Below are positions 1 through 35,716 of a DNA stretch of 64,000 nt, one piece after another. The position numbers and the translations under genes are program-made. The stretch comes from Babylonia areolata. Its lineage: Eukaryota; Mollusca; Gastropoda; Neogastropoda; Buccinidae. The DNA is taken from contig NC_134883.1 in the NCBI RefSeq assembly GCF_041734735.1, forward strand, positions 17,242,747 to 17,306,746, given 5' to 3'. Under the pieces are notes generated by a model that searched no databases, had not been told where the DNA came from, and saw only the letters and a list, made by a program, of their open reading frames with translations. The first letter of the stretch is position 1, and every line of letters begins with the position of its first letter.

Positions 1-806
1 TTGGGCACTGCCGGGCTGTGTCGGGTTTCAGCTCAGCCGGGAATGGCCTCAGTTTTGGTTCCCAGGCTGGTTTTGCGCGGCTCCGTCTGTACTGATAAGG
101 CGTTCTGATGTCTTGTCGAAAACTGACGGACTGCCAGTATGAGCCATTGAAATTAATCACGGGCAGTACATAATTACCTTCAGGACACGTAGGTTGGGTA
201 CAGTATGGTCATTCCGACATCACTGAGTCCCGGCTCAACACAGCTGTTCCTCGGCACTGACGGACATGATACATGCCGACTGAGGACTTCCAGAAGCTGA
301 TGTTAAAGTTTCGGAGTCCTGAGACCTCACAATGACTAACCATTGAGTCATGTTGATTGTTATTAAATTTATGTCAAATGCCTGTATGCCGTGCTCTTAG
401 GAGCGGCATTTTCAGTTTATCAGTAGGGAGGAACTAAGCCACTGATGACTCGCAAGACACTTAGTGATGTCGGTGATGTCCAGTCTGCCCGTGCCACGGT
501 GATCCCTGGCCACGAAAACGCATTGAACTCGTAAAATTGAGGTGATATCTGGCACTGTTAAGAGGAAAACTGCATCCAAGCAAACGTCAGAAAGATTGAT
601 TTGAGTGATCGATCTTTTATTTTTCAAGGATGGAGATCTTTCGGTTGACTGATCAACGGCTGAGTCTGTTTTTGTTATTATGTATATGCTGCTAATTATT
701 TAAAATGTGCATGTGCACAGATTCATTTCAACATTCCCGAAATTGCTAACAACAATAACAGACAAAAAAAAGCAACAACAAAAAAACCCCCAACCAAACA
801 AACAAA

Positions 807-848
<42 letters not shown>

Positions 849-1063
849 CCGAGGAGGCTAGTGACCCCCTTCCGACATGTAAAATTCCACCAAGCCTTTG
901 TCTTGTGACCCGGAAATGGTCACGGTCAATGTCAAATCGAAAACGAGGTTTGGAGCACCACATGAAAAACAAGTGCCCCACGCATTTGGTGCCCTGCGTG
1001 CGAGCTGGGCGGATGACTGTACAAGTTTGAGGGCTTAAGTTGACTTGTCCATTTTGTTCCAGT
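1..1063. promoter_or_regulatory. 5' flank / possible 5' UTR of the IMPDH gene
   Basis: No protein-coding exon is recognisable here. The stretch contains an A-rich run followed by a (GA)n microsatellite at about 811-846. Immediately before the IMPDH start codon is a pyrimidine-rich stretch ending in TTGTTCCAG at 1062, which looks like a 3' splice acceptor only one base before ATG. A non-coding first exon may therefore lie upstream, in or beyond this stretch. No TATA box or other promoter element could be assigned, so the promoter position is unknown. Confidence 0.35.
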
Positions 1064-23503
<22,440 letters not shown>

Positions 23504-24440
23504 AGGTGGGGGGACGTTGTGAAGAGGTGGTGGTGCACTGCCCAGCCCTGCCAGCAGTCAGGCTTTGCTCCACACGACTGGTTATGCAACATCTGCAGGG
23601 GTGCTAATGTTCTTGTTCACATGGTTCCAATGACCTTGCTTGAGGCAGGGGTTGGGCACCGAAGAGTCACTTGGTTGTGATCGTTAAAGAGAATTCCACG
23701 GTGCTGGATGCATCATTATGTGTGGGGTTCATCAGGACATGCAGGTTGGTGTAAAGCGGAAAGCAGTGTGGTTCAGCCTTTGTATTTGAGCTAAGTCTCC
23801 CCTCTCCCCTCAGAATGTTACTGGTATAAACTAAAATCCAGCACCCTCTTAATCCTTACTACTCAAATTACCAGACTGTCAATTTGTAATTGATAGATTA
23901 GCCCTGAATGTTAGTGCCCCTGCAAATGTTGGTAAAGCATTGTTCTTCCTATTATGCTAGCTCCCTGGAACACTGACACCATGTTGAAGTAGAAGGCCTT
24001 CCACCCCCAGAGGGGGAACAGGGTCCTTGTTACATTGCCGTCGTATGGTTTTCATGACGTGCGTGTTGTTTTTCAAGTTTTACTCTGTGCCTGGAATCGG
24101 TGATAAAATATTGTGTGTTGTAAGGAAATTCATCAAGGGACATTTAGGGCCAGATTTGCATGGAATGTTATGGTGAGAGCATGTGTGCGGCAGCCGGCAA
24201 ACTTGTGGAATTTTTGTTGTATGTTCACACCATGGGTGTTCAGTGTGCTTTACTCAGCTGTGCTCAATGCTGTTCTCTGTTCACCAGCCTCGTCAGACTG
24301 TATACTGCCAGGACCAAACTAAGCTCCTACATCACCCATGTGTTTTCAGTGGAAAATCATCCCTTTCGGTTCTTTGTTTGTAATTGCACCCTGACATTGC
24401 TGGAAATTGTTTTCGGGTGACGGTTTAGTGTCCGTCTACA

Positions 24441-24708
24441 TTCACACTAAGCCCAGCCAGTTCCTTGAAAACTCATCAGACAGCTGGTTGCTGTCATCTA
24501 TGGTACTCTCCAGCTGAAAGAAATGAATATTATTGGGGTTCATGTTTATTGTATCATTGAAAAGTGTCCCTTGGACCAACTGTCTCCACATCGAAAAGCT
24601 GGCTGGAGACAGATGGTGGCCAGTGTTAACACTTATTGCCAGCATCCATGATGGGAAAGTGCAAATTGTGGCCAGGTGCTGTCAGCAAGTGGCTGGGCTT
24701 AGTGTGAA
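24441..24708. mobile_element. MITE-like element with TTCACACTAAGCCCAGCCA ends
   Basis: The two ends, 24441-24459 and 24690-24708, are inverted repeats of 19 bases with at most one mismatch. The interior of about 230 bases has no coding capacity. The left end is preceded by a short inverted partner (GTTTAGTGT at 24423), so the element may extend further out. No target duplication was recognised, so the superfamily is not assigned. It lies in the presumed IMPDH 3' UTR. Confidence 0.6.
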
Positions 24709-25862
24709 CATTGCCTCACTGTGCTGAATATGAAATTGTGCAAATATGGTTTAGAAAGTCATACCCATGTTGTTCCCTAAACATTTGTTATAATAGTTGC
24801 AGCAAGCTGTATCAGTATGTAATGTTTAAACTAGTGGTTGCAACAAGAGTGTTTCGGTATGTATATTTAGCCACTGAATCTCTACAGTGCTTTTTTGGTT
24901 GTTGACATGACATTTGCAAAGATGTGGAACTTATACACTCTGTGTCTGTGTTGTTTTCGATGATATACAGGTTTTCTGATGACAGCAAGGTTTGCTTAGG
25001 CTTTTGGTACTAAACATTTCCAGACTGGTGCAAGCTACAGCCAGTATTCAGGCTAAAGTTTGTGGTTTACTAGTACAACAGTTCATCAGTCAGCACTTTG
25101 TTTGCTGCATGAGTGCAGTCAGTTTAGCTCTTCGTGGTGTTGGGAAGACGGCTCATCCACACAGATGGCAATCCTGTTGCTGAAATGGGTCAGAATAGTT
25201 CTTGCTCCTTCATGCAGCAGGTGATAACAAAAAATCTTCTGTTTGCTGCAAGCAGAGACCATTAGTCATTTACTATGGTGTCACACAGCTCTGTGCAGTC
25301 CGGAAGTTGCTTCAGATGTGGTCCTTGTTTTCAGTTCAGGTGCTGACAGGTGCTAAAAACCATTACAAATTTCAGTGTATGAGGGGTGAGTGGTGCACAG
25401 AACATGTCTCTGTCCCCTCATAACAATAAAAGTGTCTCCTTCCCCTCAAAAATAAATCCCATGACCTTGGCCCATTTATTTGAACTTGAGATCAGAGAAG
25501 ATGTGCACTGTTTTCAGGGCAGAGATTTGAACAAGGCACTGCTTTAGTGAAAACCATCCATGTGTATTCATCATTTGTGCACACTATAAGCTGCTTCCAC
25601 CCCACACTGCCTCTGAAGACATTGCTCACTGTGGATACCTGGCCAGGGACAACGAATCACTGCACACCTGTCATACTCATCAACCACAACTCTGCTTGTG
25701 ACATCATGGATATAACTCCATGTTAAATTTAACTTTAAATGCATCTTTCCTGAGGAACCCCAGCTGTCCCCTGTGCCTGTTTAACCCACAGTAAATCGAG
25801 AAAATATCTTCCAGACTTCTCAACCCATGTTCAGGTCAGAGCACATCAAGGTAGACACCACC

Positions 25863-26401
25863 TGGGGCCGTATTCAAGAGACCATCGTGCCTGAGGGTAA
25901 ATGTGTACCTGCGGGTAATCTGCCTGAGGCAAGGCAAACTGCCCGAGGGTAAGCAATATCCAGTATTCATGAACACAAGAGTCTACCTGCGTGTCTATAA
26001 ACCTGAAGGCAATTCAACCTTACTATCTGCCAAGGGTGACTGCCCATGAAGCAGAGGTAAATATGGCTTATCCTTTTGCAGCATTTTTCTTTTTTCTAAA
26101 AGGGAAAACAGGCGTGCTTTATGGACGGCACATGTTTTGCGAACTCTCTCGACAATGTTCCAAGCTGTGGTACGATTACAAGTGAAACAGAGCATGTGCA
26201 GACGGGAATCATCGGGATTTAAATAAAAAAAAAAAATAAATAAATAAATAAAATAAAATAAAAACAATGGGTTTGCTGTCTGAGCGAACCGCATATACGA
26301 AGATAACTCATCCTTCAAGGTAAACTGTACCTGCGGGTCCCAACCATGTCAAAGATAACTTGCCTGAAGGCAAAATAAATTTTGTCTTGAATACGGCCCC
26401 A
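25863..26401. mobile_element. MITE with GGGGCCGTATTCAAGA termini
   Basis: The element begins TGGGGCCGTATTCAAGA and ends TCTTGAATACGGCCCCA, a perfect inverted repeat of 17 bases, extendable to 19 by CC and GG outside. Repeated blocks of GCCTGAGG / ACCTGCGGGTAA and their complements lie just inside both ends. An A-rich ATAA-rich run (26222-26264) sits near the right end. The total is about 539 bases with no transposase. The superfamily is uncertain. It lies in the presumed IMPDH 3' UTR. Confidence 0.75.
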
Positions 26402-26690
26402 GGACTTGTAGCCAGTTTACCAGCACTTTCTCCCCATCCCCCTCTGGTGTGAAGTCCAAAAACATGATTGTTTTGTGTCCTGATGTGGATGTTTCTAGAA
26501 TCATGATCTGTAATTTCCTTGGTACTATTGATGAATATGTCCTCTGAGCTTCGTGTCAGTAAAAGATGCTATGTAATAACCGTCCACATGTGTGTGTTAT
26601 GATTATGTACATTGTGACCATGGAGTGACTGGATGGAAGTGTTTTACCACACTGACCCACATGTATTTGCATTGCACCCCTCGCAATAAA

Positions 26691-28623
26691 AGCAGCATGC
26701 ATGTGTCCACACACATAAAACATATTTTTGCACAAGCCAGCCCACAGGTCTGTTCAAAACGTCACTGATTCACAGACTTTCTTTAGCCAGCTTCAAAGAA
26801 TACCCCACTGTCTGTGTGAATCATGGTCCTTTTTCTGACAATATACCAAGTGACAAACAGTAACGGTCGAACATTCATCTTTATAATATTCTACACTGAA
26901 AAACTCTGCTGTACACGTATAAACCTGCTACCCCCAAAATATGAATACTTCAGTTGGATATTACAAGAGTATGTGCATGTAGCTGTTAAGCAGTGCAATA
27001 CAATAAAACTGCCAAAGTTCTGAATTCAGTCAAATTATTGCTTTACTGATCTTGCACATTCAAAAGAAAATACATTGGAACTAAACTGTGCGACACTCCA
27101 GGCTAAGATTCATGCAGTATGTTATAACTCTTAATGCATCCATTTCAATCTTCCTCATCCAATTCCAAAGCATCTCACACATTACAAACTGTTATTATAC
27201 TGGTTTATGAGGAAGATGATTTTGCCAGTAAAACTACCATGTCATTAAACAAAGGCCCCAAAAGTCCAACCACTATCGTGTCTCAACGACCAAGGCCCAC
27301 GAAAAGTCCTGAGACAGCCTTCAAGTCTGCATTGCCTGCCTGCCTGCCTGCCGTCAGTCTGAAACTAGACCCTCAACTACTGACAGCCCACGAGTGCAGG
27401 TCGTGCAAGCATCTCTGCCATGATTCTATTGAACACAGCATATACTTTACTGCATTAAATACCATTCTGACAGACGGTACAGTTTTCTCCACATCATGGT
27501 GCACCATTTCTGATACAACATACCCAAATTCAAACTGCAGTGGACAAACCAGTTCTGTTAGTTCTGTGTATCGTGTGGTTTAGAGGATAAGTTGATGATG
27601 CCTTGGGAATCAAAGTTGGGTGGGAGGGCAAATGTGGGGTCCAGAATTGAGTTCACCCCACCATTTTTTTTTCCTTTACCACGCCATCCCTCCAGATTGC
27701 ATTCTCAGTGGGGAAAAACACTTCCATGGTGTCAATACCCGATCCATCTCGGTCACTGCATCCACCACCCTCTTCCCTATCCCCCCGCCTCCCTCCCTCC
27801 CCAGCTCCTGCATCCAGGTCATCACCCCGAAGGAGACAGAACTAAGTTTAACAGCCCGTGTAACCCACACAGCTCCATGTCTCTCGACCCTCCCCAACGC
27901 GCAGTTCCCGAGCTATAACAACCCCACATGACGTCCCTCAGCCACTGCCAGGAATGGAAACGGGTAAGTGCCATGTCTCACGCTTCCTCCACAAAAGGGC
28001 CATAACCCACTGGTATTTGGCACACTGTCTTCGATTACTGTCCCGAGCGAAGTGAGGAATAGAAGAGATCTAAATCAGACGTGCACGCAAACAGTTCTAT
28101 TTGAGAGACGGACTAAGAGTAAATAGTATTTCCGTGCTATGCTACGCTCGGGTAAAAATTTCTGCTGATTTTCCGGAAAACCAACACACATGCCCATTAC
28201 ACGGTCAGTGAATCCGGTATCGGTGCATGCTGCGCCTGTCCGGAAGAGAACGGGAACGGAGAGACTCCACCAGTCCCTGATCTCCCAAACCAATTATATA
28301 CCCCACGTGGGCGGATTAAACAGCGATTCCATGATGACTCCATGTCGTGTACAGCCTGGCCAATCACTGCAGACAGTTTAAGGCTGTATTCTGAGGACAA
28401 GAAAGTCCAGAACACGCTATTACTGCAACGATCCGTAGTCAGATGCGTTATCTTAGGCCTGATATACTTAATTGCAACGATACCTAAATCACGTTGTTTA
28501 TGCAGCACTGCCGACTATACGGCCACACCAGCGCTGTCGTAAATCACAGCACGTTCAAACGGCACAGCATGCAGAACCTTCTACTCCGCACTGACACGGT
28601 CATCAGCTGTTCTCATACTGCCC
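26691..28623. other. Non-coding stretch after IMPDH
   Basis: I find no recognisable gene, RNA or transposon. A frame of 149 codons at 27134-27583 (+) has no family resemblance, low complexity at its N-terminus and no splice or poly(A) context, so it is not called. A C-rich patch lies at 27770-27810. Confidence 0.5.
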
Positions 28624-30045
28624 ACTGTCCCTGAAACACCACCTAGCGGGCCTTAATGAAGGTCACTGACCACTGTCCCTGAAACACCACCTAGCGGGCC
28701 TTAATGAAGGTCACTGACCACTGTCCCTGAAACACCACCTAGCGGGCCTTAATGAAGGTCACTGACCACTGTCCCTGAAACATCACATAGCGGACCTCAA
28801 TGAAGGTCACTGACCACTGTCCCTGAAACACCACCTAGCGGGCCTCAATGAAGGTCACTGACCACTGTCCCTGAAACACCACCTAGCGGGCCTCAATGAA
28901 GGTCACTGACCACTGTCCCTGAAACACCACCTAGCGGGCCTCAATGAAGGTCGTCTCTCACTGACCACTGTCCCTGAAACACCACCTAGCGGGCCTCAAT
29001 GAAGGTCACTGACCACTGTCCCTGAAACACCACCTAGCGGGCCTCAATGAAGGTCACTGACCACTGTCCCTGAAACACCACCTAGCAGGCCTCAATGAAG
29101 GTCACTGACCACTGTCCCTGAAACACCACCTAGCGGGCCTCAATGAAGGTCGTCTCTCACTGACCACTGTCCCTGAAACACCACCTAGCGGGCCTCAAGG
29201 AAGGTCACTGACCACTGTCCCTGAAACACCACCTAGCAGGCCTCAGTGAAGGTCGTCTCTCACTGACCACTGTCCCTGAAACACCACCTAGCAGGCCTCA
29301 ATGAAGGTCACTGACCACTGTCCCTGAAACACCACCTAGCGGGCCTCAATGAAGGTCGTCTCTCACTGACCACTGTCCCTGAAACACCACCTAGCGGGCC
29401 TCAAAAAAGGTCAGTGACCACTGTCCCTGAAACACCACCTAGCGGGCCTCAATGAAGGTCACTGACCACTGTCCCTGAAACACCACCTAGCGGGCCTCAA
29501 GGAAGGTCGTCTCTCACTGACCACTGTCCCTGAAACACCACCTCGCAGGCCTCAATGAAGGTCACTGACCACTGTCCCTGAAACACCACCTAGCGGGCCT
29601 CAATGAAGGTCACTGACCACTGTCCCTGAAACACCACCTAGCGGGCCTCAATGAAGGTCAGTCCCTGAAACACCACCTAGCGGGCCTCAATGAAGGTCAC
29701 TGACCACTGTCCCTGAAACACCACCTAGCAGGCCTCAGTGAAGGTCGTCTCTCACTGACCACTGTCCCTGAAACACCACCTAGCGGGCCTCAATGAAGGT
29801 CACTGACCACTGTCCCTGAAACACCACCTAGCAGGCCTCAAGGAAGGTCGTCTCTCACTGTCCCTGAAACACCACCTAGCGGGCCTCAATAAAGGTCACT
29901 GACCACTGTCCCTGAAACACCACCTAGCGGGCCTCAATGAAGGTCACTGACCACTGTCCCTGAAACACCACCTAGCGGGCCTCAATGAAGGTCACTGACC
30001 ACTGTCCCTGAAACACAACCTAGCGGGTCTCGGTGAAGGTCTCAC
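28624..30045. repeat. 48-bp minisatellite, about 29 copies
   Basis: Unit core: CCACTGTCCCTGAAACACCA then CCTAGCGGGCCTCAATGAAG and GTCACTGA. A longer variant inserts GTCTCTC before CACTGA. Units are more than 90 percent alike (GCGGG/GCAGG, TCAATG/TTAATG, AAGG variants), which points to recent expansion. The array has no exon or promoter next to it that I recognise. Confidence 0.93.
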
Positions 30046-31444
30046 AATCGACCAAACACAAGCTGTGATGTTAACACTCCCATTGGAATGGCTCAGCTGC
30101 AAAATTGCAAACAGTTTTTTCCTTGAAAGCGTGACTCTTCAGTGAGCTCAATTTAACGTCAATGTCAAGGTTGCCCAGAAAATGCTCTGTCAATCGCAGA
30201 AAATGCACACTGTTGATGTGTTCGTTGTGTGTGTGTGTGTGTGTGTTGGGTGAGAGAGAGAGGGAGCGGGGCGGGGGCGGAGTGGAATTTGAGACAACTA
30301 ACGGGGAATACAAACGGCGCATGCAAATCCACAGCCCCATGTGAACAAGGAAGGATTACAGTATGTTGCAATGTTGCCAGATCTTAATAAATACCACGTG
30401 TTGCGATCTGATTACAACTGCCCCTCTCCACTGGAAAGTTCTTGACTACACGAAACCACGTTCATAGACACCCTATCAATAAACAAAAAAGATAATCGTG
30501 GATCTTTATTTCGAAATGAGATTAGCATCATTGCTTACTGCGGACTGGCGCATTAGAAGTAGACTGTGACGATTCTATTTTTCCCCCCACAAAGGATTGA
30601 GGAATCGGCGGATGATTGATCCAAATTCAGTCTGAAATAACAGTATCTCCCTCACAGTAACTGTAGTGGTTAGAAGAAAAAAAAAAAGGGGGTGTGGGGG
30701 TGGATCAGTACAGAGACAAGACAAAATTCTTTGTTTTCGTGGATATCAGATATGCAATAATGTATTGTTTTTTTTCCAAAATAAACACACACCTCGGGCA
30801 AGCAATCTGAGCTCCTCCTTCCCCCACGCTCACACCCCCCTCCCCCTCCTACACACACACGCACACACACACACACAGGCGTTTGTCAGGAAATAATTGT
30901 GCTCCGTGAATAAATGTATATTATCATTACCTAACAGCCATTAATTTTCTGTTTACAATTCATTATTCAGCTGACCACAGAGCCATCTCGATCACAACTG
31001 AAAACCGGATAGAAAGTAGAACGCTTCAAATAGTCACAAACTGTGAGAACGCGATAAAAATAACTTCACAAATAATATTGTGTGTGTATTTGGTATTCAT
31101 TTTCCAAAGCAAATAACGGGTGTGTGTGTATGGGGGACTCTGTGCGGATGGTGTGGGAGTAATGCCATTGAAACGGGGTAGTGGATGGGGGAGTCGGCAT
31201 CAACCCCCACCCTCTCCCCTAAAGATACAACAAAAGCTATAACTGTACTTATAAGACCACACTCATCCACGTTATCTCTGACAATCCGTTCACTAAGAAC
31301 TCTGCAACAATGATGAATATCTACCAAACTGGGTTTTTTGTTGTTATTGCTGTTGTTTGTTTGTTTATTTAGTGTTGTTTTCAAATAAGAATGCAATGAA
31401 AATATTAACAGTCCATCAAGTTGGAACTGACCACGCGAAAAACA
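30046..31444. other. Intergenic stretch with simple repeats
   Basis: Contains a (GT)n-(GA)n run at about 30226-30262, an A-run near 30677-30687, and CA-rich and C-rich stretches at about 30830-30880. I see no gene or transposon. Confidence 0.5.
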
Positions 31445-31807
31445 CCTGTCTCCTTCCTTCCTTCTTCTGCGTTCACTCGTATGTACACGAGTGGGCTTTT
31501 ACGTGTATGACCGTTTTTACCCCGCCATGTAGGCAGCCATACTCCGTTTTCGGGGGTGTGCATGCTGGGTATGTTCTTGTTTCCATAACCCACCGAACGC
31601 TCACATGGATTACAGGATCTTTAACGTGCGTATTTGATCTTCTGCTTGCATATACTAGCAGGTCTGCACATATGTTGACCTGGGAGATCGTAAAAATCTC
31701 CACCCTTTACCCACCAGGCGCCGTCACCGTGATTCGAACCCGGGACCCTCAGATTGACAGTCCAACGCTTTAACAACTCGGCTATTGCGCCCGTCCTGTC
31801 TCCTTCC
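31445..31807 (-). mobile_element. tRNA-derived SINE (family B) with 13-bp target duplication
   Basis: Read on the minus strand, the element runs from 31794 to 31458. The A box is ATAGCCGAGTTGTTAAAGCG and the B box CGGGTTCGAATCACGG. The body carries GGCGCCTGGTGGGTAAAG, ACGCACGTTAAAGATCCTG, GCGTTCGGTGGGTTATGG and GCATGCACACCCC. The perfect 13-base direct repeat CCTGTCTCCTTCC flanks it at 31445-31457 and 31795-31807, which shows insertion by target-primed retroposition. It is not a functional tRNA gene, because the head lacks proper acceptor and anticodon pairing and runs into the body. Confidence 0.9.
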
Positions 31808-32309
31808 AAAACGCACAGCCTGAGCCAAAGGCATCAACGAAACAGTATTCATCACAGCAACATGTGCAAACTCAAATGGAAAACAAGAACTGTAAAATAA
31901 ACAGCAAACGGGATATACAACTGGACAGAGCAAAGTGGTCACGTTATACACCATGCTGGTCAGCCCCAGGGATGGGTAGATTCCAGCGCCAAGTGGACCT
32001 CACTGCGTCATGGTCATCATGTCATTGTCTCCTCATTGCCTGGCCAATCTTCACCCTTCCCCCCCCCCCCGCCCCACCCCTCGTGGGTCAATACCAACCA
32101 CATGCTACCACCCCACACACTTTTCTCACTGACGTGGTTGAGGGTGAAACCTCAAAATAAGGTGTGTGGCCTTTGCCACCTATTTTTCAACAGGGCAGAA
32201 GCAACACGCACGAAAGGTGCTGATCTTCGAACTTGCACAATACTGAAAGCCTACAAACGGTATGCTTAAAATTAGCACCGTTTGTGACGTACGGAGGCAC
32301 ATCACCTCG

Positions 32310-32345
<36 letters not shown>

Positions 32346-35020
32346 AGGGAGGGGGCGGGGGCGGTGAGAGAAAGACAGAAATAAAGACTCGGACAGACAG
32401 AGACAGACGAACGGAGACAAAGCATAAGCAAAGAGAGACTGAGGGCTAATGAAATTCATAGACGCTCTCACCACCATCTTGATTTCCCACCCTCTTTAAG
32501 TCAAAGACCCCCACCCATCCAAGTGTCCACTGAAGTCAGATCTGGTTCAGACAATGTGGTCGGTGTGTCTGAGTTTAACTCAACGCAGATCAACTGCATA
32601 CCCGTTTCTTTTTCCTCCAGGTGAAATCTTCAGAAAGGCCAATCGGCTCCAAAACAATAGGGAGACTTTACTTCGATAATTTTCCAACCTGCGTGAACTC
32701 AGTAACGGAATCATGAAATTGCACATTCTAGCGTTTGCCTTGATAATTATGATAAACCTCCAAGGGAGGCAACACTCATACATTTCTAATACGAACAACT
32801 GTTTACGTCCAAGAAAGATCGTCAACCTAGACATAATCTGTCATTCATGTGACAGTCTGATGTAACTGTCGGAACATGCATGCCGTCCGCATTGTACAGA
32901 AGGCACAACCACAATGTTCAAAATAGTATGTGCGGAATTCTGTGGTCATGAGTATCATTAAAAATAATAAATATAAAATTGTCACAACCCATAAGGGGTT
33001 GCCCATGAACCCCCCGCACCTTCCCAGACTAACACCCCGACAACACAAAACAGACATAGATAATTCAGCTCAATTCTTTACTGTTGTGCACTTTGAATAC
33101 CCTGGTCCAGACACACAAATTTAAACACTTAACTACAGCAACACTCTCTGGTTACACCATAGCAGCATGACCACGACACAGTAGGCCCAAGTAACGGCAG
33201 CACAGATCTACACGAAAAAAAAAAAAGTCAGTTCACTTGAACCTAAATCAAGTTCGTCCGTTGAAGACCAGTGTCGCTGAACTGGCTTTAGTCACATGCC
33301 TGCAGAATCGGAGAGGGTGAACGGGATGAGGGACTGTGGGTGAGGACGTTGGAAATATGAGGTCGGGGAAAGGAGTGGGAGTGAGGGAGTTTGGAACGGA
33401 CAGGGATGAAGTGGAATGATGACCACTGAAAAGGCGAATCCTGGAGTCCCGTCGGGGTGGCAGTCAGGGGGAACCCACAGGAATAAGTCACAGGGAACAA
33501 ATCTGTAACAAGACTCCCATGTCTCTGTAGACCATGCTCTAACACGTTATGAAAGAGGACCCCTCCCCCTCCCTTTCCTTAAGCAATACACATTACGCTA
33601 AGTAGGCGAGTAAGTGGATATTGATGCAGTCGCTTCCACACAAAAAACTACCAGTGCCAAAAAGTACAGGAACCGCCCATTATTGTTTCTCTCATAATTA
33701 GGGAGTTAAACCTGCATATAATACTTAAGACACATTTACCCTAAATGACAATTTGTCGTTATTTATAATGCTAGTTTCGCACTGCAGAAACAAAACTCAA
33801 TGAGGTAATATTACAAATCATCGTACTACATTTCCAACACGACATAAAAATGTTTTGGGAAATTTAGACAGTTTTCATTGTAAAGAAGGTATATTTGAAA
33901 CAATAAATCGAGCCGAATACATGTCAAAATAACACACTTAACATCCTTATCAATTTCCCCCCAAATATCTAGAAATAAAAGAATACTGGATTTAAAAGAT
34001 TTCCGTTAAAACAATCCCAAGAATGCAAACAAATATCACAAGTTACGACACTAACACCACGAGGACAAACTAACTATACAACTCCCCCCTCACCTGTCAC
34101 CAGGAATCAGGCACACCACTGGCCCAGGAGAGAACACAGAACACAGACCGACACAAAGGCAGAAGGGGGTCACACAAGAATCGAACCCCACGACTGTCCA
34201 AGAGGGCACCCAACAGCTCGCTTGCTGGATCGGTGACCCTTCTCCTTCCAAAGCTCGGCACCAAAGGCAAAGCAAAACCCTTCCTTCGAACGACGTTAAC
34301 TCAGAACTCATCTCAAGAGTTCAGAGCGAGAAGGACTAAGGACATGTCAGACACACATCACAACAGATTCACGTGCTTCAGTTCGGAACATAACTGAGCA
34401 CACAAGAGAACGATAGAGCAAAAAGGGGGAGAGAGAAGGAGGGAGAAAGGGAGAGGGGAAAGGAGAGGAGGGGAAGGGGAGAGGAGGGGAAGGGAGACGA
34501 ACACACGAACACACGCACAAATGAATGCCACGAGCCGTGACAAAAATAATAAAAAGAAGAAAAAGATGGAAAAGATTTCTCAGGGGAACCAGAACTTGTT
34601 TCCGTATCCAGCACCTTTTTTGCTATCACAAGGTAATATTCCACTTCACCAGTACATATTCACACAGTTGCAAAATATGCAGATGCTTTAGTATACACGC
34701 AAGCTTTTTTTCATTTTTTTTCATGTTACCACCACCACCATCACTGCCTCAATTGTCAAAACTACCACCACTTTCACCACCAACACCCACACAATCATCT
34801 ATCAATCTGTAATTTCTGCAGATTTCATGTAGGGATAATTTTCAGAACGTTTAATCAATAATCATTTCATGACCACATTTTTAAAATCATCATCACTGAT
34901 CATGCTACTGTCATCCAACAGATGCACCACCATCATCATCATCTTATGTTGTGACTTCTCCTTTTGCTGTTTCAGCTACTTGAAATTCTTCTTTTCTTCG
35001 TTCGAGGGCTCGAGTCATGC
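31808..35020. other. Intergenic stretch without recognised genes
   Basis: About 3.2 kb with C-run (32060-32070), (GT)n at 32313-32342, and purine-rich GGGAGAGG blocks at about 34420-34500 as the only repeats noticed. No exon with splice context or protein-family resemblance was found on either strand. Confidence 0.5.
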
Positions 35021-35372
35021 GTTCACTCGTATACACGAGTGGACTTTTACGAGTATGACTGTCTTTACCTCCGCCATGCAGGCAGCCATACTCCGTTTTC
35101 AGAGGGAGGGGGTGCATGTTGTGTATGATCTTGTTTCCATAACTCACCGAACGCTGACACCGATTACGGGATCTTTAACGTGCGTGTCTGATCTTCTGCA
35201 TGCGTATACACAGGAAATGGGTCTTAGGCACTAAGCATGTCAGCACATATGTTGACTTGGGAGATCGGAAAAATCTCTATCCTTTACCCACCAGGCGCCG
35301 CGACCAGGATTCGAACCCGGGACCATCAGATAGAAAGTCCAACGCTTTGACCACTCGGCTGTTACGCCCGTC
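35021..35372 (-). mobile_element. tRNA-derived SINE (family B), minus strand
   Basis: Second minus-strand copy of the family at 31458. Head from 35372 with ACAGCCGAGTGGTCAAAGCG and CGGGTTCGAATCCTGG. Body landmarks are GGCGCCTGGTGGGTAAAG, ACGCACGTTAAAGATCCCG and GCGTTCGGTGAGTTATGG. The end is ACTCGTGTATACGAGTGAAC, a short hairpin also seen in the other minus-strand copy. No clear target duplication was found. Confidence 0.85.
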
Positions 35373-35660
35373 AGCAAATGAAAATGGGTTCCATGTAATG
35401 CAATTGTCAAAGGCAGCGGTAATGCCACTATTAATAGGTCTGATGATGATCACTGAGTAAAATGGTGTCATACTAATGAACAGTGAAGAGAAGACAATAA
35501 TCATATTGATGATAATGAATTAAATGCCGCTTTACTATACCGACTATAGTTCTAAATATCATATTCTATTTGCAAACGCCATCACTGACCAGCCCTAGCC
35601 ACAAAAGGAATTAACAACGTAAGTTAAACAAAATGATCCGCTCTGGCGCGCGCACGCACG

Positions 35661-35716
<56 letters not shown>

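Larger units (their letters stand above)
23504..26690 (+). other. IMPDH 3' flank and likely 3' UTR with several poly(A) signals
   Basis: No further coding exon follows the IMPDH stop. AATAAA hexamers occur at 25425-25430, 25451-25456, 26685-26690 and 27002-27007. Any of the first three could end the transcript, giving a 3' UTR of about 1.9-3.2 kb. The choice cannot be made without RNA data. Two inverted-repeat elements (24441-24708 and 25863-26401) lie inside the stretch and would be transcribed if the distal signals are used. Confidence 0.5.

Noticed and set aside
21-640. Possible upstream gene or exon
   Set aside because: Only short frames, no splice pair and no protein resemblance.
27134-27583. 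149-codon frame on the + strand
   Set aside because: No recognisable family, no splice or poly(A) context, and composition like the surrounding non-coding DNA.
31710-31795. tRNA gene on the minus strand
   Set aside because: A and B boxes are present but the cloverleaf is incomplete and the sequence runs into a SINE body with a target duplication.
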